From Drosophila pseudoobscura (lineage: Eukaryota > Arthropoda > Insecta > Diptera > Drosophilidae), in the NCBI RefSeq assembly GCF_009870125.1, contig NC_046680.1, forward strand, positions 18,619,501-18,683,500: a stretch of 64,000 nucleotides of DNA, given 5' to 3'. This document shows, piece after piece, positions 60,231 to 64,000 of the stretch (position 1 is the first letter of the stretch; each line of letters opens with the position of its first letter). A program made the translations under genes and the position numbers. The notes beneath the pieces were generated by a model. That model ran no database searches. It worked only from the letters and a program-made list of their open reading frames with translations, and was not told the DNA's origin.

Positions 60231-60240
60231 GGCGCCACCT
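60231..60240 (-). promoter_or_regulatory. CTCF-like insulator motif
   Basis: On the minus strand the sequence reads CCAGGTGGCGCCACTG, containing AGGTGGCGCC, the core recognised by Drosophila CTCF. It lies in a gene-free stretch to the right of the LRR gene and could mark a domain border. Confidence 0.5.
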
Positions 60241-61759
60241 GGAGCGCCTGGAGCGCCAGCACACATGTTTGTGGTGTAGAACTCATGTAAGTCGCATGTA
60301 GAATTGCAACGTCAATTGTAATGTCGTTCCAGTGTGTAGTTGCTATGTAGCAGGGTTAATTTTATGCTTCAAAAAACTGAATTAATAACGAATAATATAT
60401 TTTGTTCCTAAAAATTCGCGATGGAAAATCTGTTAAAACCTAGTCTATGCATGCAGGTCTTTCATTATTAATTGTTTTGTTGTATAGCAACCATTTTCAA
60501 TAGTTTCATAGCTGGCAGTTACCACATTCATAGTACAAATGTACAGGTATGTATGTGTGTAAGTGCCCAACTAGATTATTTAAATAAACTTTAATGACAT
60601 TAGCCGCCTATTTAGTAGAAACACTTAGGCCGCAAACCTCATATCGTAGGCAACACACATTGGATCTACCAGTGCAGCGGCTTACATTTTCTGTTAATAC
60701 ATATATTTGTATTCTTTTGGAATTGGAAGTAAACTCGTCAGGATGCCACTATTTCAGTGCGGTCGAGGTAAACTAATTTCTGTTGTATAATTGATAGTAA
60801 AGTATCTGCAAACCACCCAACAGTTGGACTGGTTCGATGCCCTGTTTGCCTGCCAAAAAAAGAAAATGTGTTTGGCTGATATGAGCACCAGAAAGTCGTT
60901 CGATGAACTCGAAAATAAGGCTCAGCTTAAATAGTTATGAGCAAATCAATTATTCACACGTATCCAACAATAAGCCCAAGGACTACGTTCCACCACTAAC
61001 TTCATTTAAAGGCAAACCCTCGTGCTGCTTCTTAAAACCCAATAGGCCCCAATATGCGGGCGGCTTAAGCGCTTTGTGTGCACCCCCACTATAAAATGCA
61101 ATGGGCGTGAGACGAACAGCAGTGTGAAGGGCTTGCCATTGAACTGCAGTATCATTATTAATAAATCACAAGCGTCTGCATAAGCGTTGTGAGAGTCTCC
61201 ATTGTCGACCACATAGACAATCTGAATCTACCAGAGGCTGATCAAGAGTAATGTTCTAGACCTGGACCTGATGTTAGTCCTTCGCAGCTGCAAATAGTCC
61301 AGTGGAGATTGCGGAATCTTCTTCCATCTAGACCCCAAGTCTAGGGGTTAACCCATGTGTATGCATGTCTGGAAAGTGAATATATATTTTAATATAATAA
61401 TTTTACTAAGCGAGAGTTAGCAGAAGAAGCTATATCCTTTCCTCCTTGCAAGGTATCTTTGAAATACATTGCAAGCAAATGTGAGCTAATTTTGGAAATT
61501 TCATAAAAGATCGTTTCCATTGAATGTCAAAAGTACCTTTTGTACGAGCGATCCTCAGCCTAAAAACGAATCGAAAATAAATGAAAGTCTTGCTGCCAAA
61601 ATTGGTAACTGGTCAAAGCATGGTCTGGATGCTGCCTGCCGTTGCAGCAGTTTTTTTTTTTGTTATTGTTGTTATTGGTTGATGCTGCTGTCACGCAAAC
61701 GTCAGCGGAGCAGTGCGGTCCCAGCCTTAGCCTCCTCTCGGCATGTATTTCCGTCCGCC

Positions 61760-61803
61760 AGTCTACTGGTCTGCCAGTCTGCCAGTCTGCCAGTCTGCCG
61801 GTC
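61760..61803. repeat. GTCTGCCA octamer tandem repeat
   Basis: About five copies of an 8-bp GTCTGCCA unit, with divergence at both ends. Confidence 0.75.
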
Positions 61804-64000
61804 TGTCGATTGCCAGTTGACAAAACATGCGCCTGCGCAGTTTTCGCCTTCACATGAATATTTTCTTGTGAAAAATCTCAGCTTTGTGTTCGACGTGGTC
61901 GTTCGTTGCCTGGCGGCGTGCAGAGCTTATGTCAAAGGGGGGAAGGGAAGGGTTTCTCGTGCATATGGGCGGCTCTGAAACATAATTAGCAGACTTCTGT
62001 ATGATCTGTATGAAAACTTGAACTTTAACACAGCTTCAATCCCGAGGGAAGATACGATTCATATCCCCTGTTGACTAAGCCGCTGCAATGGGCCTGAATA
62101 ACATATCGCAGAAAATCGAAAACGAAACAAAAGTCAAGGAGGAACGCAGTTTGCGATGCCAGCACCAAATGCAGCGAGCGACGCCACTGGGGCGCTGCTG
62201 GTCGCTGCATCTGGCACTGGAGCTTGGGATCTGTGGATCTGTGGACGGCGATGGCGTTGAATGGCGACCAGTTGATGGGTGGTGTGCGTGCCTGGAATGG
62301 CAAGGGGATTGACGTGAGTGCGGAGATCGGAGATCCCATCAGCTGTAATGATCCTTCAGCTGGATTCTGGTTGACTATGCTAGGCCCCACCGGGGAGACG
62401 AGACTCTAATCAGCCTCCCAGCTGACCTTGACCCAGCAAAACGCGGACCTGCCACAACGGTAAAGTCAGGTTCATGTGCCCCCTTCGGGTGGCGTAGTCT
62501 GCCTAGACAAAGAGCTGGCAGCTACAACAAACCTGTCTTGCCAAGATAGCGATACAGGGAGGAGGGAGCACCGCGACCAATTTGGTTAGAGCGGCCTTCT
62601 CTGGAGCCGCCTCCCCTCTCCAAGAACTTGATGGCCTGATTACCATGAAGCTGCCTTGCGTCTGCCTCGCCTAACGAGGCTTGTTGCAAGTTGATTACGT
62701 TGATTAGCGACCACCTGCGAATGCCATTTGCCAGTGCCACGGAGTGCGTTCTCCTCTAGCTCTTTAGCCTAAAAAATCGTTATCACTTATCGAGGAAGCT
62801 GCATGATTAAACTTAGAGAGAGTAACTGTTTGTCTAATTAATCAGGGTTAAGCGTATTTGTCAGCCTGTCAAAGCGGCCTAAATTGCTTAGACTTCTACT
62901 AACAAAAGCTAAGTAATCTTACAGAGACTGTAACTAGGTTAAGGGGCATCCTTGCAGATCACCTTGTAATAATATTCATTAATGATCTTTTGATCACAGT
63001 CTTCCCGTTTCCCAATCCCTAATTTCATTCTGTGAAGAATTCCAATCTATTTTATATGGAACAATACCTCCCCAATGGCCAATAACTATCAGTCACGTCG
63101 TAATCGTATACTCCTCATCCAGTCTCAGTGCCAGTCCCGTTCCCATTCCATTCTAGGAATGGGCTCAGCCGAAAAAGTGAAACTACAGTTATCTGCTTAT
63201 ACATATGTACGGCCAGTTTTCCCTAACCACGTTTACATGATATCATAATTACGTTAAGGAGAGGGCTGGCTCCTCTTTCGAAGCTCCAATGAACTCTCCC
63301 AATCAGCATAACTGTAATCGCGGCGACCACTCGTCCAAGCCATAGCCAAAGCCCAACCCCGGCCCGTTCGAGTCAAAATGTTGATCACGTTACCGCCAGA
63401 TCATAATATAATAACTTTGAGCTAAGCCTGAACATGCCTTTATAGAACAACACGTAGAAACAATTAAAATATCCCAGCACTTTACTTTTTTGTGTGTCGT
63501 TTGCTTTGTCTTTCGGCTGGGCCCAAAGAAGGCAACCGAAAATTACACCTAGGCTTAAAATAAATGTCCAGCGCCCAATGAGCCGGAACGTGCGATTTCC
63601 ATATACGATTTCGATTCGGATTCCTATTGGGATCTGACTGCTGCACCCCCGTGGATGGAGTCGACTCCAAATGCATACATACATACATATATGCAGTTGG
63701 TTATGAAACTCGGCTAAGGCCCGATGGTTAATTGTGAATTTCCGGTTCATTGCAGCTCATTTGCCTAACTGGGTATACATACATACATACTTGTACCTTC
63801 CCCGTCCTCCATTGCACAGAGGATGGGGACTGAGCGGATCGTCAATCCATTGTGGGACACTCCAGCAGTCAGTCCGCCAGTCAGCCTGTCACTCAGTCAG
63901 TGAGTCAATGAAAACGAAACCCGGGACGCAGTACATAAAACTTTTCAATCTGGGTCAAGCCAAACTGGCAAATGAGGAGCATTATTTTAGCATTTGATGA

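Larger units (their letters stand above)
54901..64000. other. Gene-poor region right of the LRR gene, part 2
   Basis: Apart from the candidate promoters, the exon-like segment, the CTCF-like site and the shared 45-bp block, nothing is supported. Simple repeats include ACTCGC at 57300-57325 and GTCTGCCA at 61760-61803. The 217-codon ORF at 58523-59176 is Cys/His/Thr-rich from CA repeats and looks spurious. Confidence 0.4.

Overview
This window is nuclear DNA from an insect, almost certainly a Drosophila species. Small introns have GT-AG borders, there are AATAAA polyadenylation signals, TATCGATA (DRE) promoter motifs, abundant CA/CT/CAG microsatellites, and long AT-rich introns. The proteins are clear animal orthologues: Rtf1, kazrin and the iron-type hydroxyacid-oxoacid transhydrogenase T3dh/ADHFE1. 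I cannot fix the species from the sequence alone. There are no bacterial-type operons, CRISPR arrays, rRNA genes or intact transposons, and I could not support any tRNA.

Layout. (1) 0.65-3.2 kb, minus strand: Rtf1, four coding exons. (2) 5.5-6.4 kb, plus strand: a long UTR-like leader ending in a 19-nt coding first exon that is phase-compatible with kazrin exons 28 kb away. (3) 6.4-29.5 kb: a very large, mostly non-coding stretch, best read as the first intron of that kazrin transcript. An intronless antisense ORF of 158 aa is nested at 27.5-28.0 kb. (4) 29.9-40.9 kb, plus strand: the main kazrin coding region, eleven exons totalling exactly 1090 codons, with a phase-compatible cassette exon and a 24-nt microexon. 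(5) 42.1-42.3 kb, minus strand: a previously hidden 52-aa secreted peptide gene with its own TATA/Inr and polyA signal. (6) 43.1-45.3 kb: a divergent pair, a 71-aa unrecognised protein (minus) and T3dh (plus), around two DRE motifs. (7) 47.1-50.5 kb, minus strand: a 1059-aa single-pass leucine-rich-repeat membrane protein with two 13-residue Asp runs. (8) 50.6-64 kb: no convincing protein gene, but candidate core promoters, an isolated splice-bounded exon, a CTCF-like site, and a ~45-bp block shared with the region upstream of Rtf1.

How the genes relate. They belong to unrelated pathways: transcription elongation and H2B ubiquitination (Rtf1), adhesion and endosome scaffolding (kazrin), mitochondrial 4-hydroxybutyrate metabolism (T3dh), and cell-surface signalling or adhesion (LRR protein). 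No functional cluster is implied. The most novel items are the small secreted Pro/Arg-rich peptide, the overlapping second ORF behind the 71-aa gene, the far-upstream kazrin start, and the nested antisense ORF.
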